A stretch of 7,156 nucleotides of DNA from DATLGD01 sp035540755. GTDB taxonomy: Bacteria > Actinomycetota > Actinomycetes > Mycobacteriales > SCTD01. Under the pieces are notes generated by a model. It was given only the letters and a program-made list of their open reading frames with translations, had not been told where the DNA came from and did not search any database. Location: the NCBI GenBank assembly GCA_035540755.1, contig DATLGD010000004.1:1-7156 (forward strand). The letters run 5' to 3'. Made by a program: the position numbers and the translations under genes. Within the stretch, counting starts at the first letter, position 1; each line of letters starts with the position of its first letter. Shown one piece after another: positions 1-6,656 of the stretch.

Positions 1-197
1 CAGTAGTGCCGGCTGACCTCCTCCAGCCGCTCCTTCGGGATGCCGCGGCCGCCGTCTCCGCCCCCGGTCGACGCCCTCCTGCTGGTGTCCTTCGGGGGGC
101 CGGAGCACCCGGACGACGTCGTGCCGTTCATGCAGAACGTCACCCGCGGCCGCGGCATCCCGAAGGAGCGGCTGGAGGAGGTCAGCCGGCACTACTG
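1..197. repeat. Perfect 52-bp inverted repeat at window edge (probable fold-back chimera)
   Basis: Bases 1-52 are, base for base, the reverse complement of bases 146-197; pairing breaks at 53 against 145. The right arm is ordinary ferrochelatase coding sequence (residues around GRGIPKERLEEVSRHYW), so the left arm is an antisense copy of it placed 93 bases upstream. A natural gene would not carry a perfect antisense copy of its own codons directly before its start. The arrangement matches inverted chimeras known from multiple displacement amplification or fold-back reads at contig ends. Bases 51-52 fit either side of the joint. Native sequence therefore probably begins at about 51-53. The repeat is seen directly; its artefactual origin is inferred. 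Confidence 0.9.
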
Positions 198-1071
198 GGA
201 CGTCTTCGGCGGCGTCAGCCCGATCAACGCCCAGGCGCGTGCGCTGAAGAGCGCGCTCGAGGCCGAGCTCGCGGAGCGCGGCCCCGACCTGCCGGTGTAC
301 TGGGGCAACCGCAACTGGCACCCGTTCCTCGCCGACACCCTGCGCACGATGCGCGACGACGGCGTCCGGCACGCCCTCGCGGTGGTGACGAGCGCCTACC
401 CGTCCTACAGCGGCTGCCGGCAGTACCGCGAGGACTGGTGGCGGGCGCGCCGCGAGGCCGGCGACGGCGCTCCGCTGGTGAGCAAGCTGCGGCACTACTA
501 CGCCGAGGACGGCTTCCTCGACCCGGTCGCGAGGAGCGTGCAGGCCGAGCTCGGCCACCTCGGCCCGGACGCGAGGCTGGTGTTCTGCGCGCACTCGATC
601 CCGACGTCGATGGCGTCGGCGAGCGGCCCCGACGGCGACGGCTACGAGACGTCGCTGCGGCTGGCCTGCGCCGGGGTCGTCCAGCGGCTGACCGGCTGGC
701 AGGGGGAGTGGGACCTCGTCTGGCAGTCGCGCAGCGGCCCGCCGTCGGTGCCGTGGCTGGAGCCCGACGTCGGCGACCACCTCGAGGCGCTGCACGGCGA
801 CGGCGTCCGCGAGGTGGTGATGGTGCCGATCGGCTTCACCAGCGACCACGTCGAGGTGCTGTACGACCTGGACGTGCAGGCCCAGGAGCGGGTGGCGCTG
901 CTCCCCGGGATGACCGCGCGGCGCTCGCCGACGGTCGGCACCGACCCGCAGTTCGTGGCGATGCTGCGCGACCTCGTCGTCGAGCGGCTCGAGGGCGACG
1001 AGCGGCCGAGCCATGGCGCCCCGGCCACGCACGACCGCTGCCCCGCACGCTGCTGCCGCCCCGGCGGATAG
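40..1071 (+). CDS. hemH: Ferrochelatase (coproporphyrin III type), 5' end replaced by inverted copy
   Basis: This enzyme inserts Fe2+ into the porphyrin ring late in heme synthesis; in actinobacteria the substrate is normally coproporphyrin III, and the gene is also called cpfC. Visible hallmarks are LLLVSFGGPE (13-22), NVTRGRGIP (33-41), FGGVSPIN (56-63), GNRNWHPF (89-96), the catalytic His in FCAHSIP (H185), WQSRSGPPSVPWLEPDV (228-244) and the acidic metal-site residue in SDHVEVLYDLD (E272). Cys334, Cys338 and Cys339 near the C-terminus, perhaps with Cys126 in SGCRQYRE, resemble the [2Fe-2S] ligands of actinobacterial ferrochelatases. The ATG at 40 and the first four residues (MPRP) come from the inverted copy at 1-52 and have no ribosome binding site. 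No in-frame start lies between the joint and the conserved core, so the true start is missing and only a few native N-terminal residues are lost. The 3' end is intact. Confidence 0.95.
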   Translation: MPRPPSPPPVDALLLVSFGGPEHPDDVVPFMQNVTRGRGIPKERLEEVSRHYWDVFGGVSPINAQARALKSALEAELAERGPDLPVYWGNRNWHPFLADTLRTMRDDGVRHALAVVTSAYPSYSGCRQYREDWWRARREAGDGAPLVSKLRHYYAEDGFLDPVARSVQAELGHLGPDARLVFCAHSIPTSMASASGPDGDGYETSLRLACAGVVQRLTGWQGEWDLVWQSRSGPPSVPWLEPDVGDHLEALHGDGVREVVMVPIGFTSDHVEVLYDLDVQAQERVALLPGMTARRSPTVGTDPQFVAMLRDLVVERLEGDERPSHGAPATHDRCPARCCRPGG

Positions 1072-2665
1072 CGTCCGGCGCGTGGCAGCACCCGCAGCTC
1101 CGTGGTGGCGCGAGGCCGTCGTCTACGAGGTGTACCTGCGCTCGTTCGCCGACAGCGACGGTGACGGGCTCGGCGACCTCGCCGGGCTGCGGAGCCGGCT
1201 GCCGTACCTGCGCGACCTCGGCGTCGACGCGGTGTGGATCACGCCGTTCTACCCCTCGCCGATGGCCGACCACGGCTACGACGTCGCCGACTACTGCGAC
1301 GTCGACCCGCGCTTCGGCGACCTCGACGCCTTCGACCGGGTTCTCGCCGAGGCGCACGAGCTGGGCCTGCGCGTGATCGTGGACGTCGTGCCGAACCACA
1401 CGTCGTCGGCGCACCCGTGGTTCCAGGAGGCGCTGGCCGATCCGGACTCGCCGGCGCGGGCCCGGTACTGGTTCCGCGACGGGGCCGGTCCGCAAGGAAG
1501 TGCGCCGCCGAACAACTGGCAGAGCGTCTTCGGCGGCCCGGCCTGGACCCGCGACGAGGCGTCCGGCCAGTGGTACCTGCACATGTTCGACAGCGCGCAA
1601 CCCGACCTCGACTGGGCGAACCGGGAGGTGCACGAGGAGTTCCTGCGCGTGCTGCGGTTCTGGCTCGACCGGGGCGTCGACGGGTTCCGCATCGACGTCG
1701 CGCACTCGCTGTACGTGCGGGCCGACCTCGCCGACGACCCGTCGGTCGGCGTCGAGAAGGGCATGCACGAGGACGACCACCGGCACATCTGGGACCAGGA
1801 GGAGGTGCTGGCCGTCTACGAGGAGTGGCGGGAGCTGCTCGACAGCTACCCCGGCGAGCGGATGCTGGTCGGCGAGGTGTTCCTGTTCGACGTGCCGCGG
1901 GTCGCGCGCTACGTCGGGACCGACCGGCTGCACCAGGCGTTCAACTTCACCGTCTTCCAGGCGCGCTGGGACGCCGCGGACCTGCGGCGGGTGCTCGTGG
2001 ACGCGCTCGAGCACTTCGACCCGGGCACGTGGGTGCTGTCCAACCACGACCTGACCCGGCACGCGACCCGGTACGGCGGCGGCGACCTCGGGCGCCGGCG
2101 CGGCCTCGCCGTGACCGCCTTCCTGCTCGCGCTGCCGGGGTCGCCGTACCTGTACCAGGGCGAGGAGCTCGGGCTCGAGGAGACCGACGTCCCCGAGCAC
2201 CTGCGCGAGGACCCGGTGTTCCTGCGCACGGGCGGCGCCCTGGCCGGCCGCGACGGCTGCCGGACACCGGTGCCGTGGACGGCCGAGGCGCCCGGGCACG
2301 GCTTCACCACCGGCCGGCCGTGGCTGCCGTTCGGACCGGAGGCGAGCACGCACGCGGTCGAGCTGCAGGCCGCCGACCCTGCCTCGGTGCTCACCGCCTA
2401 CCGGCGGTTGCTCGCGCGGCGGCGCGCCCTGCTGAGCGAGCTCGCGGACCTGACCTGGCTGCCTGCGCAGGACGACGTGCTGGCGGTCCGGCGCGGGCCG
2501 CTGGTCGCCGTGCTCAGCACGGCGGGGGAGCCGGTCGAGGTGCCGGTCGACGGCGCGGTGGAGCTGCTCGAGGCGACGGCGGCCGGCGCGGCGCTCGACG
2601 ACGGCCTCGTCACGGTGCCGGCCGCCGCCACCGTCTGGGTGCGGGTCGGATCGTCACCGTCCTGA
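1013..2665 (+). CDS. GH13 alpha-glucosidase (oligo-1,6-glucosidase/AglA-like)
   Basis: A probably cytoplasmic glycoside hydrolase that releases glucose from short alpha-glucosides; no signal peptide is seen. The full GH13 set is present: a calcium-loop pattern DSDGDGLGD (47-55), region I DVVPNH (124-129), QPDLD (196-200), region II GFRIDVAHS with nucleophile D228, region III GEVF with acid/base E288, region IV SNHD with D346, and GSPYLYQGEELG (376-387). PPNNW (165-169) and RDGCRTPVPW (413-422) are typical of actinobacterial alpha-glucosidases. The last 60 residues form a C-terminal beta domain. Val229 after the nucleophile is associated with alpha-1,6 preference in oligo-1,6-glucosidases, but actinobacterial maltose-cleaving enzymes can share it, so linkage specificity is open. 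The ATG at 1013 overlaps ferrochelatase by 59 bases. A GTG at 1082 would remove the overlap and leave seven residues before the conserved WWREAVVYE; it is a serious alternative. Trehalose synthase was considered, but the length and C-terminal part fit alpha-glucosidase better. Confidence 0.93.
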   Translation: MAPRPRTTAAPHAAAAPADSVRRVAAPAAPWWREAVVYEVYLRSFADSDGDGLGDLAGLRSRLPYLRDLGVDAVWITPFYPSPMADHGYDVADYCDVDPRFGDLDAFDRVLAEAHELGLRVIVDVVPNHTSSAHPWFQEALADPDSPARARYWFRDGAGPQGSAPPNNWQSVFGGPAWTRDEASGQWYLHMFDSAQPDLDWANREVHEEFLRVLRFWLDRGVDGFRIDVAHSLYVRADLADDPSVGVEKGMHEDDHRHIWDQEEVLAVYEEWRELLDSYPGERMLVGEVFLFDVPRVARYVGTDRLHQAFNFTVFQARWDAADLRRVLVDALEHFDPGTWVLSNHDLTRHATRYGGGDLGRRRGLAVTAFLLALPGSPYLYQGEELGLEETDVPEHLREDPVFLRTGGALAGRDGCRTPVPWTAEAPGHGFTTGRPWLPFGPEASTHAVELQAADPASVLTAYRRLLARRRALLSELADLTWLPAQDDVLAVRRGPLVAVLSTAGEPVEVPVDGAVELLEATAAGAALDDGLVTVPAAATVWVRVGSSPS

Positions 2666-2702
2666 CGCGCAGCAGTCGCGTGCAGCGGGTATCGAGGCGC
2701 GC

Positions 2703-3041
2703 ATGACCCGCGCACCCGATCTGGACGCCCCCGGCCCCGACTTCTCCGACGACGTCGCCGGCGAGGCGCTGCCGAGCTTCGCCGTGCTCGCGCGGTTCCG
2801 GCGGGTGGCCGGCTCGGCAGAGGAGGCCGAGACCGCCGTGCGCGAGGAGCTCGCCCCGGCCCGTGGCCTGTTCGACGACGCCCGGGTCGAGCCGCAGGAG
2901 CCCGACGGTCGCTGGGCGGTCGACGTCCGGTTCGTCGTCACCTCGACCGACAACGAGCACGCCGTCGACGGCGTGGACACCACGCTGCGCGACGCCGGTG
3001 TTGCGGCCGACGAGGTCTGGGTGGCCGAGCGGCTGTCCTGA
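2703..3041 (+). CDS. Small protein of unknown function, predicted ferredoxin-like alpha/beta fold
   Basis: I do not recognise a named family. The frame has high-GC coding character, an ATG and a GAGG ribosome binding site at 2694-2697 (5 bases spacing), and it follows the alpha-glucosidase by 37 bases on the same strand, so it is probably the last gene of that unit. The first 22 residues are acidic and proline-rich, probably disordered. After this the pattern reads strand (SFAVLARFRR, 25-34), helix (EEAETAVREELA), strand (ARVEPQE), strand (RWAVDVRFVVTS), helix (EHAVDGVDTTLRDAG), strand (EVWVAERL). That is a beta-alpha-beta-beta-alpha-beta order like small ACT-type or dimeric ferredoxin-like domains. 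It has no cysteines, signal peptide or membrane segment. The fold is inferred by eye; the function is unknown. Confidence 0.8.
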   Translation: MTRAPDLDAPGPDFSDDVAGEALPSFAVLARFRRVAGSAEEAETAVREELAPARGLFDDARVEPQEPDGRWAVDVRFVVTSTDNEHAVDGVDTTLRDAGVAADEVWVAERLS

Positions 3042-3060
3042 CCGCTACCCCTGCGCGGTC
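3040..3060. terminator. Possible short hairpin at convergent gene junction
   Basis: GACCGC at 3040-3045 pairs exactly with GCGGTC at 3055-3060 across a 9-base loop. It covers the 3-base gap between the two converging stop codons and reaches into the last codons of the leftward gene. The stem is only 6 bp and no T-run follows on either strand, so it is not a classical intrinsic terminator. Actinobacteria often use such U-less hairpins, but a stem this short could arise by chance in GC-rich DNA. Confidence 0.25.
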
Positions 3061-4616
3061 GGGGACGCCGGGGCGCTGTCGCCCTCCGGCGCCGTGAGCG
3101 CCATGAGCGCCGCGACCGCCTCCCGGTCGGCCGGCGACGGCAGCCCCCAGCCCGGCTCGTAGCCGTAGTGCTCGCCGACGGTGGCGCTCTGCAGCCCGTC
3201 GAGCAGCTCGAGGTCGTCGGGACAGATCAGCGCCGGGTGCACGACCCCCAGCGACTCGCTGACCTTGAGCAGGTCCTTGCGCAGCGTCTTGACGTAGTTC
3301 GCGAGCCGCACGGACTTCAGCGCCGGGTCGAGCCCGCGCGCCAGCCACGCGTTCTGCGTCGCGACTCCGCTGGGGCAGGTGTCGGTGTGGCACTTCTGCG
3401 CCTGGATGCAGCCGATGGCGAGCATGGCTTCACGGCCGACGTTGAGCAGGTCGCAGCCCAGCGCCATCGCTACGAGGGCGTTGTCGGGCAGGCCCAGCTT
3501 GCCCGCCCCGATGAACACCGTCTGCTCGTGCAGGCCGTGTCGGGCGAACGTGGCGTGCACCCGGGCGAAGCCGAGCCGGAACGGCAGCGAGACGTGGTCG
3601 GAGAAGGCCATGGGCGCCGCGCCGGTGCCGCCCTCGCCGCCGTCGACGGTGACGAAGTCGACGCCGCGGCCGGTGTCGCGCATGCGCCGGCACAGCTCCT
3701 CCCAGAAGCGCATGTCACCGACGGCGCTCTTGATGCCGACCGGCAGGCCGGTCTCGGCCGCGAGCAGCTCGACGAAGTCGAGCAGGCCGTCGACGTCGGT
3801 GAACTCGGCGTGCCGGGACGGGCTGATGCAGTCGACGCCCTCGGCCACGCCGCGCGCCTCGGCGATCTCGGCCGACACCTTCTCGCCGGGGAGCTGGCCG
3901 CCCAGACCCGGCTTGGCGCCCTGGCTGAGCTTCACCTCGATGACCCGCACCGGAGCGGACGCCACCCGGTCCTTGAGCCGCTGCAGGTCGAACCGGCCCT
4001 GGTCGTCCCGGCACCCGAAGTAGGCGGTCCCGATCTGGAAGACCAGCTCGCCGCCGTGCAGGTGGTGGCGGGAGATGCCCCCCTCGCCGCTGTTGTGCAG
4101 GCAGCCGGCGAGGGCCGCGCCCCGGTTCAGCGCCTCGACCGCTGCCCCGGAGAGCGAGCCGAAGCTCATCGCCGAGACGTTGACCAGCGAGTCGGGGCGG
4201 AACGCGTGCGCGCGGCCGCGCGCGCCGCCGAGGACCTTCGCGCACGGGAGCCAGGCGTCCTGGCCGACGCGCGGGTCGGCCGGCGGCGTCACCGCGGCGA
4301 GGGTCTTCTGGCGCACCAGCAGGTAGCCGGGGCGGCCCTCGAGGTCGTTGTCGGTGCCGAAGGAGAAGTAGTTGTTCTCGCCCTTGGCGGAGGCGTAGAC
4401 CCAGCGCCGCTGGTCGCGGCTGAACGGACGCTCCTCGTCGTTGGCCGCGATGATGTACTGCCGCAGCTCCGGACCGATCCGCTCGAGCAGGAAGCGCAGG
4501 TGCCCCACCACCGGGAAGTTCCGGGTGACCGCGTGCTTCTTCTGCAGCAGGTCGTGCACGGCCGTCGCGACGACCGGTGCGGCCGCGGCGGCCCCGACGA
4601 GGGCTCGGCGTCTCAT
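3045..4616 (-). CDS. FMN-binding glutamate synthase family protein, N-terminally membrane-anchored
   Basis: This protein corresponds to the central FMN and Fe-S synthase domain of the glutamate synthase large subunit (GltB), a TIM barrel that in GltB converts 2-oxoglutarate and ammonia to glutamate. Conserved stretches are SAMSFGSLS (148-156), EGGISRHH (178-185), KLSQGAKPGLGG (229-240), GIKSAVG (294-300), DGGEGGTGAAP (325-335) and LLNVGREAMLAIGC (390-403). Cys403, Cys409 and Cys414 form the C-x5-C-x4-C [3Fe-4S] ligand motif. The class II glutaminase domain and C-terminal GXGXG domain of full GltB are absent, and no GltD-like reductase is nearby, so its amino donor, electron donor and even reaction are uncertain. 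Residues 1-20 (RRR followed by an Ala/Val-rich stretch) look like a membrane anchor with the catalytic part cytoplasmic. The ATG at 4616 lies 36 bases after serB; a GGGGG at 4630-4634 is the only SD-like motif and is rather distant. Confidence 0.92.
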   Translation of the reverse strand: MRRRALVGAAAAAPVVATAVHDLLQKKHAVTRNFPVVGHLRFLLERIGPELRQYIIAANDEERPFSRDQRRWVYASAKGENNYFSFGTDNDLEGRPGYLLVRQKTLAAVTPPADPRVGQDAWLPCAKVLGGARGRAHAFRPDSLVNVSAMSFGSLSGAAVEALNRGAALAGCLHNSGEGGISRHHLHGGELVFQIGTAYFGCRDDQGRFDLQRLKDRVASAPVRVIEVKLSQGAKPGLGGQLPGEKVSAEIAEARGVAEGVDCISPSRHAEFTDVDGLLDFVELLAAETGLPVGIKSAVGDMRFWEELCRRMRDTGRGVDFVTVDGGEGGTGAAPMAFSDHVSLPFRLGFARVHATFARHGLHEQTVFIGAGKLGLPDNALVAMALGCDLLNVGREAMLAIGCIQAQKCHTDTCPSGVATQNAWLARGLDPALKSVRLANYVKTLRKDLLKVSESLGVVHPALICPDDLELLDGLQSATVGEHYGYEPGWGLPSPADREAVAALMALTAPEGDSAPASPTAQG

Positions 4617-4636
4617 GCTCGCGGCACTACCCCCGA

Positions 4637-4655
4637 TGAGCGATGGAGACGCTCA
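4637..4655. other. Small inverted repeat over the serB stop codon
   Basis: TGAGCG at 4637-4642 pairs perfectly with CGCTCA at 4650-4655 across a 7-base loop; the right arm includes the serB stop codon (4653-4655). It lies between serB and the glutamate synthase-like gene and could act as a weak attenuator or RNA-stability hairpin. There is no T-run, and a 6-bp stem is marginal, so this may be chance. Confidence 0.2.
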
Positions 4656-5825
4656 CTCGCCGCCGGCGTCGGCCGCCTCGACCTCCTCGCGCGGGATGCC
4701 CAGCAGGAACAGCACGGCGTCGAGGTACGGCACGGACAGCGCCGTGTCGGCGGCGTCCCGGACGACCGGCTTGGCGTTGAAGGCGATTCCGAGGCCGGCG
4801 GCCTCGATCATGTCCAGGTCGTTGGCGCCGTCGCCGACAGCGACGGTCTGCTCCATCGCCATGCCCTCGGCGGCGGCGAAGCGCCGCAGTGCCAGGGCCT
4901 TGCCGGCGCGGTCCACGACCGGGCCGACGACGCGGCCGGTCAGCCGGCCGTCGACGACCTCGAGCTCGTTGGCGAGCGCGTGGTGGAGCCCGAGCGTCGC
5001 CTTGAGGTCGTCGGTGACAGCGGTGAAGCCGCCGCTGACGATGCCGACGACGTGGCCCAGCCGCTTCAGCGTGCGCACCAGCGTGCGCGCGCCGGGCGTG
5101 AGCCGGACCCGGGCCCGCACCCGGTCGACAGCCTCGACCGGAAGTCCCTCCAGCAGTGCGACGCGGGCGCGCAGCGACTGCTCGAAGTCGAGCTCACCGG
5201 CCATCGCCGCGGCGGTCACCTCGGCCACGCGCGCCTCGCAGCCGGCCTCGGCGGCCAGCATCTCGATGACCTCCCCCTGGACCAGCGTCGAGTCGACGTC
5301 CATCACCACCAGCCGGCGGGCGCGGCGCCACAGCGTCACCGGCTCGACGGCGACGTCGACCTGCTGCGCGACCGCCTCGGCAGCCAGCTCGCTGCGCAGC
5401 CGGGTCGTGTCGCCACCGGAGACGACCAGCTCGTAGGAGGTGGCCGGCCAGCTCGACACCCGCAGCACCCGGTCGATGTTCGCGCCGCAGGAGGCCAGCC
5501 GCCGGGCGACGCCGGCGAAGCCGGCCGGGGGGAGCGGCTCACCCAGCACGGTGACCGCGTGCCGCAGGGCAGGTGGCCGCTGCGCGTCGTCGTCGAGCGC
5601 CGTGAACTCCACCTCGACGCCGAGCAGCTGCGCCTCGGCCGCGAGGGCCGCCCGCACCGGCGCGCCGTCGCCGTCGCCGGCGACCACCAGCCCGAGCAGC
5701 AGGCGCCCGTGCACGACGACCTGCTCGGCGTCGACGAGGTCGGCGCCGGAGGCGGCGAGGACGTCGAGCAGACCTGCGGTGACGCCGGGGGCGTCCTGCC
5801 CGGTGACGGTGACGAGCAGCGTCAC
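4653..5825 (-). CDS. serB: Phosphoserine phosphatase SerB with two N-terminal ACT domains
   Basis: A cytoplasmic Mg2+-dependent HAD-family phosphatase that hydrolyses O-phospho-L-serine to serine, the last step of the phosphorylated serine pathway. Two ACT-like regions (about 1-75, with TVTGQDAPGV, and about 86-160) precede the catalytic part, as in mycobacterial SerB2, where they bind amino acids for feedback control. HAD motif I is DVDST (176-180), with nucleophile D176 and acid D178. E185 follows in GEVIEML, motif II is SGG (264-266, S264), the motif III lysine is K309, and motif IV is GDGANDLDM (331-339). All catalytic residues are present and length is normal. The start is GTG at 5825 and overlaps the stop of the upstream gene as GTGA, which suggests translational coupling. 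ACT presence implies serine or other amino-acid regulation, by analogy. Confidence 0.97.
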   Translation of the reverse strand: MTLLVTVTGQDAPGVTAGLLDVLAASGADLVDAEQVVVHGRLLLGLVVAGDGDGAPVRAALAAEAQLLGVEVEFTALDDDAQRPPALRHAVTVLGEPLPPAGFAGVARRLASCGANIDRVLRVSSWPATSYELVVSGGDTTRLRSELAAEAVAQQVDVAVEPVTLWRRARRLVVMDVDSTLVQGEVIEMLAAEAGCEARVAEVTAAAMAGELDFEQSLRARVALLEGLPVEAVDRVRARVRLTPGARTLVRTLKRLGHVVGIVSGGFTAVTDDLKATLGLHHALANELEVVDGRLTGRVVGPVVDRAGKALALRRFAAAEGMAMEQTVAVGDGANDLDMIEAAGLGIAFNAKPVVRDAADTALSVPYLDAVLFLLGIPREEVEAADAGGE

Positions 5826-6634
5826 GCCCCGGCCCGTTCTGCCAGCTCGTCGGCGTAGGCGTTGTAGGCGGCGACCCTCGCCCGGCGGACGAGCCGGCCG
5901 AGCTCGCGCAGCTGGTCCTCGCGGGCGGCGGTCTCGCGTGTGTCGACGGCGCCCCCGGCGTCGACCGAGGCCAGCTCGAGGACGCCGGCGAGCTGGCGGC
6001 TGCGCACGAGCACGTCGCGGGCGCGGGACGGGTAGCCACCGGGCAGCTCGTCATCGTCGAGTCCGCCACGGGCGACCGCCCGGAGGTCGCGCAGCGCGTC
6101 GGCCAGCTCGGGCCGCCACCGCGCGATGTCGAGGTCGCGCAGCGCCGCCGCGACCTTGAGCACGCCGCGCCGCAGGTCGTGCTCGGCCTCGGGCAGGTAC
6201 GGCCCGGGCCACGGGGCGACCGCGGTCAGGGGTGACGTCGTCCACCGCACCGTGGTGACGGTCCCGTCGAGCTCCGAGCCGTGCGGGGTGACGGCGGGGA
6301 CGAGGCCGCTGCCCGAGCCGTCGGGGCGCAGCGCGAGCACGCCCTCGCCGGCCTCCAGCGCCGCCGACGTGAACGGTCCGGGCCCGGGCAGGCCGAGCGG
6401 GTCTCCGGGTGCGGGGAGCACGACGCGGAGGCGCTGCACGCCGTCGGCCCGCAGCCGGGTCAGCGCCCGGTCGACCGGCAGGTCGTCGCGGGCCAGGCCG
6501 GTGACGTCGTGCGCGTCGTCGTGCGCGGTGATGCGCCCCGCGGCCTCCTCCAGGGATGCCTCGCCGGCGAGCCAGGCGCTGCCCCAGGCGGCCAGGAGCG
6601 CGCTGCGCGGGGGGACGCCGACACCGGGAGGCAC
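5822..6634 (-). CDS. Protein of unknown function translationally coupled to serB
   Basis: I recognise no named domain. The frame has strong high-GC coding character, starts with GTG at 6634, lies 22 bases after the ASCH gene and ends within the serB start (4-base GTGA overlap), so it is very likely real and co-expressed. The N-terminal part has a helical segment (PRSALLAAWGSAWLAG, 9-24), then ARDDLPVDRALTRLRADGVQRLRVVLPAPGDPLGLPG-like sequence (49-84), with strands alternating with Gly/Pro turns up to about residue 135 (VTTVRWTTS). Residues 150-190 and 203-268 are charged and Leu/Ala/Arg-rich, predicted helical, with heptad-like spacing near the end. It has no cysteines, signal peptide or clear membrane span. 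No strong ribosome binding site is seen before the GTG. It may be a conserved actinobacterial hypothetical; function unknown. Confidence 0.82.
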   Translation of the reverse strand: MPPGVGVPPRSALLAAWGSAWLAGEASLEEAAGRITAHDDAHDVTGLARDDLPVDRALTRLRADGVQRLRVVLPAPGDPLGLPGPGPFTSAALEAGEGVLALRPDGSGSGLVPAVTPHGSELDGTVTTVRWTTSPLTAVAPWPGPYLPEAEHDLRRGVLKVAAALRDLDIARWRPELADALRDLRAVARGGLDDDELPGGYPSRARDVLVRSRQLAGVLELASVDAGGAVDTRETAAREDQLRELGRLVRRARVAAYNAYADELAERAGA

Positions 6635-6656
6635 GACCGGCGAGCCTAGCCGTCAG

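Noticed and set aside
1..52. Left arm as a genuine regulatory hairpin or attenuator for hemH
   Set aside because: A 52-bp perfect stem with the coding sequence would sequester the gene's own codons, and the outer arm has no independent function. A chimera at a sequence end is far simpler.
6..1376. Rightward open frame (about 456 codons) over ferrochelatase and the glucosidase start
   Set aside because: It overlaps two strongly supported genes in another frame, begins inside the fold-back artefact, and has an Arg/Ala-rich translation typical of GC-driven spurious frames.
836..2353. Long leftward open frame (about 505 codons) opposite the alpha-glucosidase
   Set aside because: It is the antisense shadow of a gene with intact GH13 catalytic motifs; the translation is repetitive Arg/Val/Pro/Gln-rich sequence with no recognisable family.
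1013..2665. Trehalose synthase (TreS) identity for the GH13 gene
   Set aside because: The PPNNW and RDGCRTPVPW stretches, length of about 550 residues and C-terminal region match actinobacterial alpha-glucosidases better than TreS.
5421..5433. 13-base inverted match between serB (GACGACCAGCTCG) and the right end of the window (about 7132-7145)
   Set aside because: The match is short, made of common GC-rich codons, and does not extend; it does not indicate a second fold-back or a repeat family.
3168..5858. Very long rightward open frame (about 896 codons) antisense to the glutamate synthase-like gene and serB
   Set aside because: Both leftward genes show complete conserved family motifs. Stop-free antisense frames are expected at this GC content, and the rightward translation is low-complexity, rich in Arg, Gly, Val, Glu and Gln, without any domain.
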